Position numbers and translations under genes: made by a program
NCBI GenBank assembly: GCA_043798775.1
Contig: JAZDOL010000076.1
Coordinates: forward strand, 1-10,645
Length of the DNA stretch: 10,645 nt
Origin: CAZUEG01 sp043798775
GTDB taxonomy: Bacteria > Patescibacteriota > Minisyncoccia > Minisyncoccales > GWA2-46-15
Direction of reading: 5' to 3'
Notes under the pieces: model-generated
Databases searched by the model: none
Told to the model about the DNA's origin: nothing
Seen by the model: only the letters and a program-made list of their open reading frames with translations
In this document: positions 1 through 4,760 of the stretch, one piece after another
Numbering within the stretch: the stretch's first letter is position 1
Layout: each line of letters starts with the position of its first letter

Positions 1-134
1 GTTGGGGGGAGGAATGCCGAGCCGTCCGAGCGTTCCGCCGAGCGAAGCGAGGCAGTTATTTCAGATTTCGCTTTTTGGATTTGTGTATCAGATTTGGCAA
101 GATAATTTCAAAAGTTTGCGAAGGTTTTAATTCG
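1..134. other. Left flank of the recombinase inverted repeat, GC-rich at its outer end
   Basis: No complete gene is visible here. Bases 1-53 are GC-rich and full of short CG-containing words, unlike the AT-rich sequence around them. Bases 56-134 are open on the minus strand in the frame that continues out of the left inverted repeat (see the C-terminal remnant entry). The GC-rich edge could be a non-coding repeat, the end of a neighbouring element, or a contig edge. Confidence 0.4.
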
Positions 135-284
135 GGAGCCAAGAAACTAGATACGAACTCATTTTTTGAAGATGAGATTGTTTGCTCGCCCAGCCCCACC
201 ACAAGCGGGGCTGGGCTCGCTTTCACGGCGGCTTCGCCGCCGCTCCGGCGGGGAATGAAGCGGATTTTAATGCTTTCGGGGGAA
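56..284 (-). pseudogene. Orphan C-terminal recombinase coding segment, a possible alternative tail
   Basis: Reading leftwards from 284, the minus strand is open in the same frame as the recombinase has in the right arm. It gives SPESIKIRFIPR and the rest of the repeat-encoded segment, up to SSFLAP. It then continues into a unique tail, ELKPSQTFEIILPNLIHKSK, followed by a few residues and a stop near 56. There is no recombinase N-terminus on this strand, so as it stands this is an orphan 3' end. It is either the relic of a second recombinase copy or the alternative C-terminus used after inversion of 285-1560. In the latter case the protein would be about 488 aa. The basic tail looks more like an authentic protein end than the tRNA-antisense tail of the plus-strand copy. 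That judgement is an inference. Confidence 0.6.
135..284 (+). repeat. Left arm of a 150-bp inverted repeat flanking the recombinase
   Basis: The reverse complement of this arm matches 1561-1710 at 148 of 150 positions with no gap. Paired positions always sum to 1845. The outer end, ggagcca, is identical to the last seven bases of the tRNA-Asn gene at the other arm. The arm contains two GC-rich hairpins. One has 10-bp stems (188-197 with 207-216) around a 9-nt loop, and the other has 7-bp stems (226-232 with 236-242) around ttc. Beyond 135 and 284 the two arms diverge abruptly. Confidence 0.95.
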
Positions 285-322
285 ATCAATTTTTTCTTTT
301 TAAAAACTAATAATATAAATTT

Positions 323-1822
323 ATGAATATGAAAAATTGCGCCATTTATACTCGCGTTTCAACTGATAACCAAGCAGAAAAAGAATTTTCATCTTGCGAA
401 GCGCAAGAGCAGAAAATCCGGTCGTTTATAGCGAGTCAAAACGACTGGCAGGTTTTGAAAATATACAACGACGCCGGATTTTCGGGGGCAACCATAGAGC
501 GTCCTGCTTTGCAGGAACTACTTGCAGACTTGAAAAAAGAAAAAATTGATGTGGTTTTGGTCTATAAAATTGATCGGCTCACCCGTTCGCCAAAAGATTT
601 TTACCAACTGATTGATTTTTTTGAGCAAGCAAAAATTGATTTTATTTCCATTACGGAAAGATTTGATACCTCAACGCCCGCCGGAAGGTTGCTTCGCAAC
701 ATTATGCTCACTTTTTCGCAGTTTGAAAGAGAACTAACCAGCGAAAGAACAAAAGATAAAATGTTGGAGCGTGCGAAAAAGGGTCTAGCGAACGGCGGGC
801 TTACTCCTTATGGCTACGCTCGGCAGGATAAAAAACTTATCGTGCACCCCAAAGAAGCGGAGGAAATAAAATCAATTTTTGAAACTTATGTTGAAAGTGG
901 CTCAACGGCGAAGACTTACCAAATGTTGAAAAACAAAAAAGTCAAAAATAAGTTAGGCAAAAATTTCTCCAAAACAAACATCAGCCACATTTTGCGAAAT
1001 ATTGTCTACATAGGCAAGGTTTTGCACAATGGCGAAATTTATCAAGGTATTCACGAGCCGATAATCTCGGAAGAAATTTTTGTCCTTGCTCAAAAAATTC
1101 ATAAGGAAAAACGGAAAAAATTTAGAGTGTACAAAAATTTTCTGTTCGGCGGACTTATAAAATGCGAGGAGTGCGGCTCAAATATGACTTCTTGTTTTAC
1201 CAACAAATATATCGGTGGGAAGTTAAATCGATATTATTACTATCGTTGCACCGCCACGATGAAGCAAGACTGGCAAGCGTGTTCTGTAAAACAAGTGTCC
1301 GCCGAACGATTGGAAGATTTTTGTTTGGAAAATTTAGAGCGCATTTCGGTTGATAAAAACTATGTTGAAAATCTCGTTTTTCGCCTAAACAACGACGAAC
1401 AAGCTGGACACCGCGCTGGATACGAACTAACGGACGGATGCTCTAAATTTTCCACCGAAAGCATTTCGAACACTCTAAAATTTTTCCTTACCAGACTCAA
1501 AACCACCAAAGGAATTGAAAGAAATCTTTTTACCAAAAAGTTTCTTTCAAACATTTTCTATTCCCCCGAAAGCATTAAAATCCGCTTCATTCCCCGCTGG
1601 AGCGGCGGCGAAGCCGCCGTGAAAGCGAGACCAGCCCCGCTTGTGGTGGGGCTGGGCGAGCAAACAATCTCATCTTCAAAAAATGAGTTCGTATCTAGTT
1701 TCTTGGCTCCGCGGCCAGGATTCGAACCTGGAACCTGGGGATTACACTTGATCCCAATATTTCTATTAGGCGTGGACTATGTCATTACCTTGGCAAATTG
1801 CTTTAGGTATCTCGGTATCTAG
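323..1822 (+). CDS. Serine recombinase (resolvase/invertase family) with recombinase and zinc-ribbon domains
   Basis: This is a site-specific DNA recombinase that cuts and rejoins DNA through a serine nucleophile. The N-terminal catalytic domain (about residues 4-150) has YTRVSTDNQ with the nucleophile Ser13 and Arg11, then DRLTRS at 84-89. A Recombinase domain follows (about 160-265), and then a zinc beta-ribbon with CEEC at 281-284 and further cysteines at 309 and 320. The protein has 499 residues. From residue 414 to about 463 it is encoded by the right inverted repeat. After LAP it reads APRPGFEPGT and onwards, which is the antisense translation of a tRNA T-arm, so the last 36 or so residues lie antisense to tRNA-Asn and its intron. 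The true functional C-terminus is therefore doubtful. ATG 329 is an alternative start. No Shine-Dalgarno site is visible. The gene is likely the mobility or inversion gene of a tRNA-targeted element. Confidence 0.9.
   Translation: MNMKNCAIYTRVSTDNQAEKEFSSCEAQEQKIRSFIASQNDWQVLKIYNDAGFSGATIERPALQELLADLKKEKIDVVLVYKIDRLTRSPKDFYQLIDFFEQAKIDFISITERFDTSTPAGRLLRNIMLTFSQFERELTSERTKDKMLERAKKGLANGGLTPYGYARQDKKLIVHPKEAEEIKSIFETYVESGSTAKTYQMLKNKKVKNKLGKNFSKTNISHILRNIVYIGKVLHNGEIYQGIHEPIISEEIFVLAQKIHKEKRKKFRVYKNFLFGGLIKCEECGSNMTSCFTNKYIGGKLNRYYYYRCTATMKQDWQACSVKQVSAERLEDFCLENLERISVDKNYVENLVFRLNNDEQAGHRAGYELTDGCSKFSTESISNTLKFFLTRLKTTKGIERNLFTKKFLSNIFYSPESIKIRFIPRWSGGEAAVKARPAPLVVGLGEQTISSSKNEFVSSFLAPRPGFEPGTWGLHLIPIFLLGVDYVITLANCFRYLGI
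1561..1710 (-). repeat. Right arm of the 150-bp inverted repeat
   Basis: This arm is the partner of 135-284. The two differences are at about 1598 (t, where the left arm implies c) and 1630 (a, where the left arm implies c). The second difference disrupts one pair of the 10-bp GC-rich hairpin that is perfect in the left arm. The arm codes for recombinase residues 414 to about 463 and overlaps the 3' end of tRNA-Asn by seven bases (1704-1710). Confidence 0.95.
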
Positions 1823-1973
1823 TCTCTACGGAGCTTCCTCGTTTCACTCGGGACTTAAGTCCTGAGCTTGTCGAAGGATTCCCACGGCGTTACCTTTTGC
1901 TATCAAGCAGGAGGGTTTCACCGTTATCCCAAGATTTTCACCTAAGAGTTTCCTCTTAGGGCTGCAATTATTT
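1745..1973 (-). ncRNA. Group I self-splicing intron in the tRNA-Asn anticodon (229 nt)
   Basis: The 5' exon end CUGU pairs with GCAG just inside the intron, giving a P1 with the required terminal U-G wobble at the splice site. The intron ends in G (position 1745), and the 3' exon follows as TAATCCCC. P2 is a perfect 8-bp hairpin closed by GAAA (1941-1960). The P4-P6 region shows ACGGTGAAACCC and GGTAACGCCGTGGGAATCC, with TGCT-TGAT-AGCA between them. P7 is the classic pair GACTA (1824-1820) with TAGTC (1779-1775). The layout resembles the cyanobacterial tRNA-Leu intron, from memory. It encodes no homing endonuclease. Its 3' half is antisense to the recombinase tail. Confidence 0.9.
1860..1878. 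repeat. Stem-loop word resembling a widespread interspersed repeat, inside the group I intron
   Basis: The plus strand reads TCCTGAGCTTGTCGAAGGA, with partly complementary ends. From memory, the word CTTCGACAAGCTCAGG is a common intergenic repeat in many bacterial genomes. Here it sits in a peripheral part of the intron after P6, next to the 12-bp palindrome ggacttaagtcc (1851-1862), where extra hairpins would be tolerated. Confidence 0.5.
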
Positions 1974-1996
1974 ACAGTCCCTCGCTCTGCCGTTGA

Positions 1997-2013
1997 GCTA
2001 CCGCGGAATGTAT
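1997..2013. repeat. Direct repeat copy 1, covering the tRNA-Asn 5' end
   Basis: The 17-bp word gctaccgcggaatgtat contains, on the minus strand, the first 11 bases of tRNA-Asn and six bases of its leader. An identical copy lies 45 bp upstream of the tRNA at 2042-2058. Confidence 0.9.
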
Positions 2014-2041
2014 ATTTATATATTCCGCATATAGCGTCGGG

Positions 2042-2058
2042 GCTACCGCGGAATGTAT
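2042..2058. repeat. Direct repeat copy 2, a truncated tRNA 5' end in the leader
   Basis: This is identical over 17 bp to 1997-2013. It repeats the 5' acceptor strand of the tRNA but is not followed by the rest of a tRNA. A GCGGAAT word between the copies could pair with the ATTCCGC of either one. It is best explained as a partial tandem duplication of about 45 bp. Confidence 0.85.
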
Positions 2059-2076
2059 TTGTTAAGAACTGTTTAC

Positions 2077-2105
2077 TTTATAGTATTTTTCTTGTTGTAA
2101 AGCAA
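2077..2105 (-). promoter_or_regulatory. Predicted promoter of the tRNA-Asn gene
   Basis: On the minus strand TTGCTT (2105-2100) and TATAAA (2082-2077) are separated by exactly 17 bp. The -10 box matches the consensus at five of six positions and the -35 box at three. Transcription would start near 2070, giving a leader of about 63 nt that includes the truncated tRNA copy at 2042-2058. Confidence 0.4.
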
Positions 2106-2213
2106 TATGGCGCAAGCTGCCGGTTTGTTAAATCTGTCAGATTTGCTATTTTAGACATATAAATAATAAATGCCGATAGGGCAGAGACATTATTAAAGTA
2201 AAATTAAAAAAAT

Positions 2214-2975
2214 ATGGAACAGGAAACAAAAAAAATTGAACTGACCAATAGGTTATTTTATCTTGCCGTTGTTCTCGCGGGAGGATTTTTTATTTCAGTA
2301 GCGGCCCAATTGTATATGACGATTACCAGCTCGGCAGAAAACTATCCTCGTGAATTAACAGTAAGCGCCACTGGCAGAACATTTATCGTCCCAGATATTG
2401 CCCTTGTTAGTTTGGGAGTTTCGACCGAAGGAAAAGATGTGAAAACGATTGTTAGCGAGAATAATCAAAAAATGAGTGATATTACAAAAGAAATCAAGGC
2501 GTTAGGGGTGGAGGACAAAGATATTCAGACGGCGAATTACAGCTTAACCCCGCAATACGATTATCCGCAATACGGAGAGCGGATTTTTAGAGGGTATGTG
2601 GTTAATCAGGAGATTCGCGTGAAGGTCCGCGACTTTACCAAAATCGGTGATGTCTTGACAAGGGCAACGGAAAAAGGAGCAAACCTGATTGGCGATTTCC
2701 AGTTTACCGTAGAGGACGAGGCAAAAGCCAAGCAAACGGCAAGGACGGAGGCGATAAAGAAAGCCAAAGAGAAGGCCGGGCAAATCGCCAAAGAAACAGG
2801 ATTAAAAATGGGAAAGATAATTAATATTTACGAAGATTCTTATTACAATCCGACAGCGAACATGGCCAATGCCAAATATGAAACGGGTGGCGGTTCCCCA
2901 AGTCCGGCGGCAGACATTCAGCCGGGGACGCAGGAAATCACTGTTACTACCAGTTTGGTTTATCGGGTTAAATAG
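2214..2975 (+). CDS. SIMPL (DUF541/YggE-like) domain protein, membrane-anchored
   Basis: The product is a 253-aa protein of the SIMPL family, whose exact biochemical role is poorly known. Some members protect against oxidative stress, and related SIMPL domains form ring-shaped oligomers. A short cytoplasmic N-terminus is followed by one membrane helix (about residues 13-35). The SIMPL domain then fills about 46-253 and would face outward. It starts with YPRELTVSATG, contains the NQKM helix with the VxDKDIQTANYSLTPQY segment that is typical of the family, and ends in a strand, EITVTTSLVYRVK. The AT-rich start region has no clear Shine-Dalgarno site. A strong terminator follows, so this looks like a single-gene unit. 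Confidence 0.88.
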   Translation: MEQETKKIELTNRLFYLAVVLAGGFFISVAAQLYMTITSSAENYPRELTVSATGRTFIVPDIALVSLGVSTEGKDVKTIVSENNQKMSDITKEIKALGVEDKDIQTANYSLTPQYDYPQYGERIFRGYVVNQEIRVKVRDFTKIGDVLTRATEKGANLIGDFQFTVEDEAKAKQTARTEAIKKAKEKAGQIAKETGLKMGKIINIYEDSYYNPTANMANAKYETGGGSPSPAADIQPGTQEITVTTSLVYRVK

Positions 2976-2990
2976 TTTAATAACTAGCGC

Positions 2991-3018
2991 AAAAACCGGC
3001 GATGGCGCCGGTTTTTTT
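2991..3018 (+). terminator. Intrinsic terminator after the SIMPL gene
   Basis: The stem is aaaaaccggcg (2991-3001) with cgccggttttt (3006-3016), around the 4-nt loop atgg. The stem runs into a T tract that reaches 3018. Confidence 0.9.
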
Positions 3019-3038
3019 GTTATTTTGCAATGTGGCGT

Positions 3039-3086
3039 TTGACAAAAGACATCATTAGTGTTCCAATGGTAACAGAAAGGAGGAGG
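3039..3086 (+). promoter_or_regulatory. Consensus -35 box and very strong ribosome binding site before the 111-aa gene
   Basis: A perfect TTGACA (3039-3044) is present, but no good -10 hexamer lies 16-18 bp downstream. AAAGGAGG (3076-3083) overlaps a second GGAGG (3082-3086) just before the ATG at 3091. Such a strong Shine-Dalgarno site is exceptional in this window, where most genes have none. Confidence 0.6.
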
Positions 3087-3090
3087 CGAA

Positions 3091-3426
3091 ATGAGAATCG
3101 CTTTCTACGGAAATTTCAGCAGGGAGAGAAAAACGCAGTTGCGTGGTATGGCCATATTGCGTGGCCACACAGTCGTTTATAATCCTCAGAAGGCGGCCAA
3201 AGTTTTTACTATGGCCTATCCGGCGAACCTCAATCGGATGGATGTCATCCGCAAGAGAGGCGGATTTGTCGTCGTTCTGGCTACGATTATCCTGAAGGAA
3301 GAAGTAATCGGGGCTTACTTTAAGGCCGGAGCTTATGATGTTACCGATTGCCCTTGTACCGACGACGGCGTAGACGCCATGTTGGCAATGCTGGAGTCGG
3401 AGATGAAGGAGATCTTCTCCGAATGA
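3091..3426 (+). CDS. Small protein resembling a degenerate response-regulator receiver domain
   Basis: I do not recognise this 111-aa protein by name. Its layout fits a CheY-like alpha/beta fold: a first strand RIAFYG, a second strand HTVVYNP, a hydrophobic strand FVVVLAT in the place of beta-4, and GAYDVTDCPC near the end, where receivers carry GAxDYxxKP. The acidic pair after strand 1, the phosphoacceptor Asp of strand 3 and the conserved Lys are not present. If the fold assignment is right, it cannot work as a normal phosphorylated receiver. A strong ribosome binding site precedes it and a terminator follows within 20 bp, suggesting a stand-alone, well-translated gene. It is more GC-rich than its neighbours. 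No signal peptide or membrane helix is seen. The coding call is firm and the fold call is tentative. Confidence 0.75.
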   Translation: MRIAFYGNFSRERKTQLRGMAILRGHTVVYNPQKAAKVFTMAYPANLNRMDVIRKRGGFVVVLATIILKEEVIGAYFKAGAYDVTDCPCTDDGVDAMLAMLESEMKEIFSE

Positions 3427-3442
3427 CCGCTTGCGGTATCAG

Positions 3443-3473
3443 AAAGTCCCGGTGGCAACGCCGGGACTTTTTT
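3443..3473 (+). terminator. Intrinsic terminator after the 111-aa gene
   Basis: The stem is aaagtcccgg (3443-3452) with ccgggacttt (3461-3470), around the 8-nt loop tggcaacg. A T tract runs to 3473. Confidence 0.9.
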
Positions 3474-3527
3474 AATAAATCAAATTACTTATGGTATTAT
3501 TAAATATTGTTAAATTATCTTGATACT

Positions 3528-4130
3528 GTGAAAATATATTTGATTCGCCACGGGCAAACTACCGGAGATGTTGAGGATCGCTATGGCGGCGATTACGACG
3601 ACCGTCTTTCGGATTTGGGGAAGAAACAGGCAAACGAATTAGCGGAAAAGCTCGCGGGTTTGAATGTTGATGTTCAACCCCGGGGGTTGAACATGAAAAT
3701 AATATCCAGCCCCAAGATTCGTGCTAAAGAAACAGCGGAAATTATTAGTAAAAAAATCGGCGCAGGTGTTGAAATCGCCGATGGGTTTAGGGAAAGAAAC
3801 CGCTATGGAATTTTAACGGGAATGACGAAAACCGAAGCTAAAGAAAAATACCCTGAATTAGCAGAAGAAGTGAAAGATCTCCACGCGACAATAACTAGTG
3901 CCGAGGACTACGAGTCGTTTCGTGAACGGATACACACAGCTTTGGCCGAAATTGTCAGCCGGAATAATAACGCAATCGCCATCGTAACTCATGGCGGACC
4001 AATGAAATTGATTTTTGAAGACGTATTTAACGCAAAAAAAATCGATATCGACGACTGTGGCTTTGCCGAAATCGAAAATGATAACGGCGTTCTAAAAGTG
4101 ATTAAGCTTAATGGGATTAAAATTGAGTAA
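3528..4130 (+). CDS. Histidine phosphatase family protein (phosphoglycerate-mutase-like)
   Basis: This is a phosphohydrolase of about 200 aa that uses a phosphohistidine intermediate. The N-terminal motif LIRHGQTTG carries the catalytic His8. ISSPKIRAKETA supplies a phosphate-binding Arg, RERNRYG supplies the likely acid Glu, and VTHGG supplies the second His near residue 155. The substrate cannot be read from the sequence, and cobalamin-phosphatase-like or general phosphomonoesterase roles are both possible. GTG at 3528 is the preferred start because it gives MKIYLIRHG, the usual family opening. An upstream in-frame TTG at 3507 would add seven residues. Residues 49-56 (VQPRGLNM) are an insertion caused by a 25-bp palindrome between GLNVD and KIISSP, which are normally adjacent. 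Neither start has a Shine-Dalgarno site. Confidence 0.88.
   Translation: MKIYLIRHGQTTGDVEDRYGGDYDDRLSDLGKKQANELAEKLAGLNVDVQPRGLNMKIISSPKIRAKETAEIISKKIGAGVEIADGFRERNRYGILTGMTKTEAKEKYPELAEEVKDLHATITSAEDYESFRERIHTALAEIVSRNNNAIAIVTHGGPMKLIFEDVFNAKKIDIDDCGFAEIENDNGVLKVIKLNGIKIE
3670..3694. repeat. Perfect 25-bp palindrome inserted in frame in the histidine phosphatase gene
   Basis: Arms of 12 bp, atgttcaacccc and ggggttgaacat, flank a single central g. Removing 24 bases here restores GLNVD-KIISSP, the usual spacing of the family, so the palindrome looks like an in-frame insertion in a surface loop before the ISSP strand. Confidence 0.85.
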
Positions 4131-4250
4131 TAATTTAGAAAAAACTGACAAATTTTTAATAAATGAAACCTAATGCCTGTTGATGCGTTATATATATAGT
4201 TATTCATAACCTATAAATAAGGTCGGAAATAAATAAAAAAGATCATCTCT

Positions 4251-4688
4251 ATGAAAAAACTTATATTCATCGGCCTGATAGCGGTATTTATGGCAACTGC
4301 CGTCGGTGTCAGTTTTGCCAAATCGGTATATAGGAAAGATCCACCGGAGAAAGCCAATTTTGATGTTAATTGTGTGAAACCGGCGGTCGAAAAAAGAGAA
4401 ACCGCGATAATTGCCAGCTATGACAAAATGTCGGCGTGCGCCAAAACCGCTTTAACGCAGAGAAAAACGTCGGTATTTGAAGCGTGGGGAAAAACCGATA
4501 ATGTGGAAAGAAGAACAATGCGTAATACGGCATGGACCGCTTTTACTAAAGCGAAGCGGGCTTGCCAACAAATATACAAAGCCGAAGTTAAGGCAACGTG
4601 GAAACTGTTTCATGAAGAAACAAAATCCTGTAAGGTTGTTACCCGGGGAGCGGAACCGGAAGAGCATGATAGTAGGATAGAAGAGTAA
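4251..4688 (+). CDS. Small secreted four-cysteine protein of unknown function
   Basis: The 145-aa precursor has a clear signal peptide: MKK, a hydrophobic core, then likely cleavage after SFA at residue 23. This leaves a mature protein of about 122 aa outside the cytoplasmic membrane. Cysteines 41, 63, 105 and 127 could form two disulfides. The mature part is predicted to be helical and rich in Lys, Arg, Ala and Glu, with spaced aromatic pairs (AW at 78-79, AWTAF at 94-98, TWKLF at 116-120). The CVKPAVEKRE opening and the AW-RR-AW-F rhythm remind me of a recurrent Patescibacteria family of unknown role, but that is from memory only. The tail is acidic. No Shine-Dalgarno site is present. The gene stands alone, with a terminator 13 bp after the stop. 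Confidence 0.8.
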   Translation: MKKLIFIGLIAVFMATAVGVSFAKSVYRKDPPEKANFDVNCVKPAVEKRETAIIASYDKMSACAKTALTQRKTSVFEAWGKTDNVERRTMRNTAWTAFTKAKRACQQIYKAEVKATWKLFHEETKSCKVVTRGAEPEEHDSRIEE

Positions 4689-4701
4689 GAAAGCATTAAA
4701 T

Positions 4702-4730
4702 ACGGCGCAGAGATGCGCCGTTTTGTTTTT
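4702..4730 (+). terminator. Intrinsic terminator after the secreted-protein gene
   Basis: The perfect 8-bp stem acggcgca (4702-4709) with tgcgccgt (4714-4721) has the loop gaga and is followed by a T-rich run to 4730. Confidence 0.88.
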
Positions 4731-4760
4731 CAAAGCCGATATTTCTGATAAGATAGAAAG

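Larger units (their letters stand above)
135..1710. mobile_element. Putative recombinase-encoding invertible or integrative cassette at tRNA-Asn
   Basis: The unit consists of two 150-bp inverted arms and a 1276-bp centre (285-1560) that holds little besides the recombinase gene. The right end lies within the tRNA-Asn 3' terminus, a typical target site for integrases. Because both arms end in the last seven tRNA bases, inversion or excision across the arms would preserve the mature tRNA. No second tRNA fragment longer than these seven bases and no obvious target-site duplication was seen. The element type is therefore not settled: it could be an invertible cassette, a degenerate integrated element, or an assembly artefact. 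Confidence 0.5.
1704..2007 (-). tRNA. tRNA-Asn (anticodon GUU) interrupted by a group I intron
   Basis: The 5' exon is 1974-2007 (34 nt) and the 3' exon is 1704-1744 (41 nt), giving a 75-nt tRNA with encoded CCA. The acceptor stem TCCGCGG pairs fully with CCGCGGA. The D-stem is GCTC/GAGC, the T-stem is CCAGG/CCTGG around TTCGAAT, and the discriminator base is G. Joining the exons gives the loop CTGTTAA, with anticodon GTT after U33. The short variable loop and GCCA end fit bacterial tRNA-Asn. The anticodon stem has one A-C mismatch at its base (27-43). The intron lies between anticodon positions 35 and 36, so the gene cannot work without splicing. An unspliced reading would suggest GTA (Tyr), but bacterial tRNA-Tyr has a long variable arm and this one does not. 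The 3' end overlaps the recombinase inverted repeat and the antisense recombinase frame. Confidence 0.93.

Noticed and set aside
1162..1353. A 63-codon plus-strand frame inside the recombinase gene
   Set aside because: It lies wholly within the well-supported recombinase in another frame and has no family features.
1704..2007. tRNA-Tyr, because the unspliced anticodon loop reads GTA
   Set aside because: A class II variable arm is missing. Splicing at the U-G of P1 and the terminal G gives a perfect tRNA-Asn with anticodon GTT.
4140..4250. Possible promoter or riboswitch in the AT-rich leader of the secreted-protein gene
   Set aside because: Only short AT palindromes (gttat-tc-ataac) are seen. 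No convincing -35/-10 pair or conserved RNA element is visible.
4723..4752. Promoter TTGTTT/GATAAG overlapping the terminator before 4761, which would give a leaderless mRNA
   Set aside because: Both boxes are poor, and the -35 box lies in the terminator's T tract.
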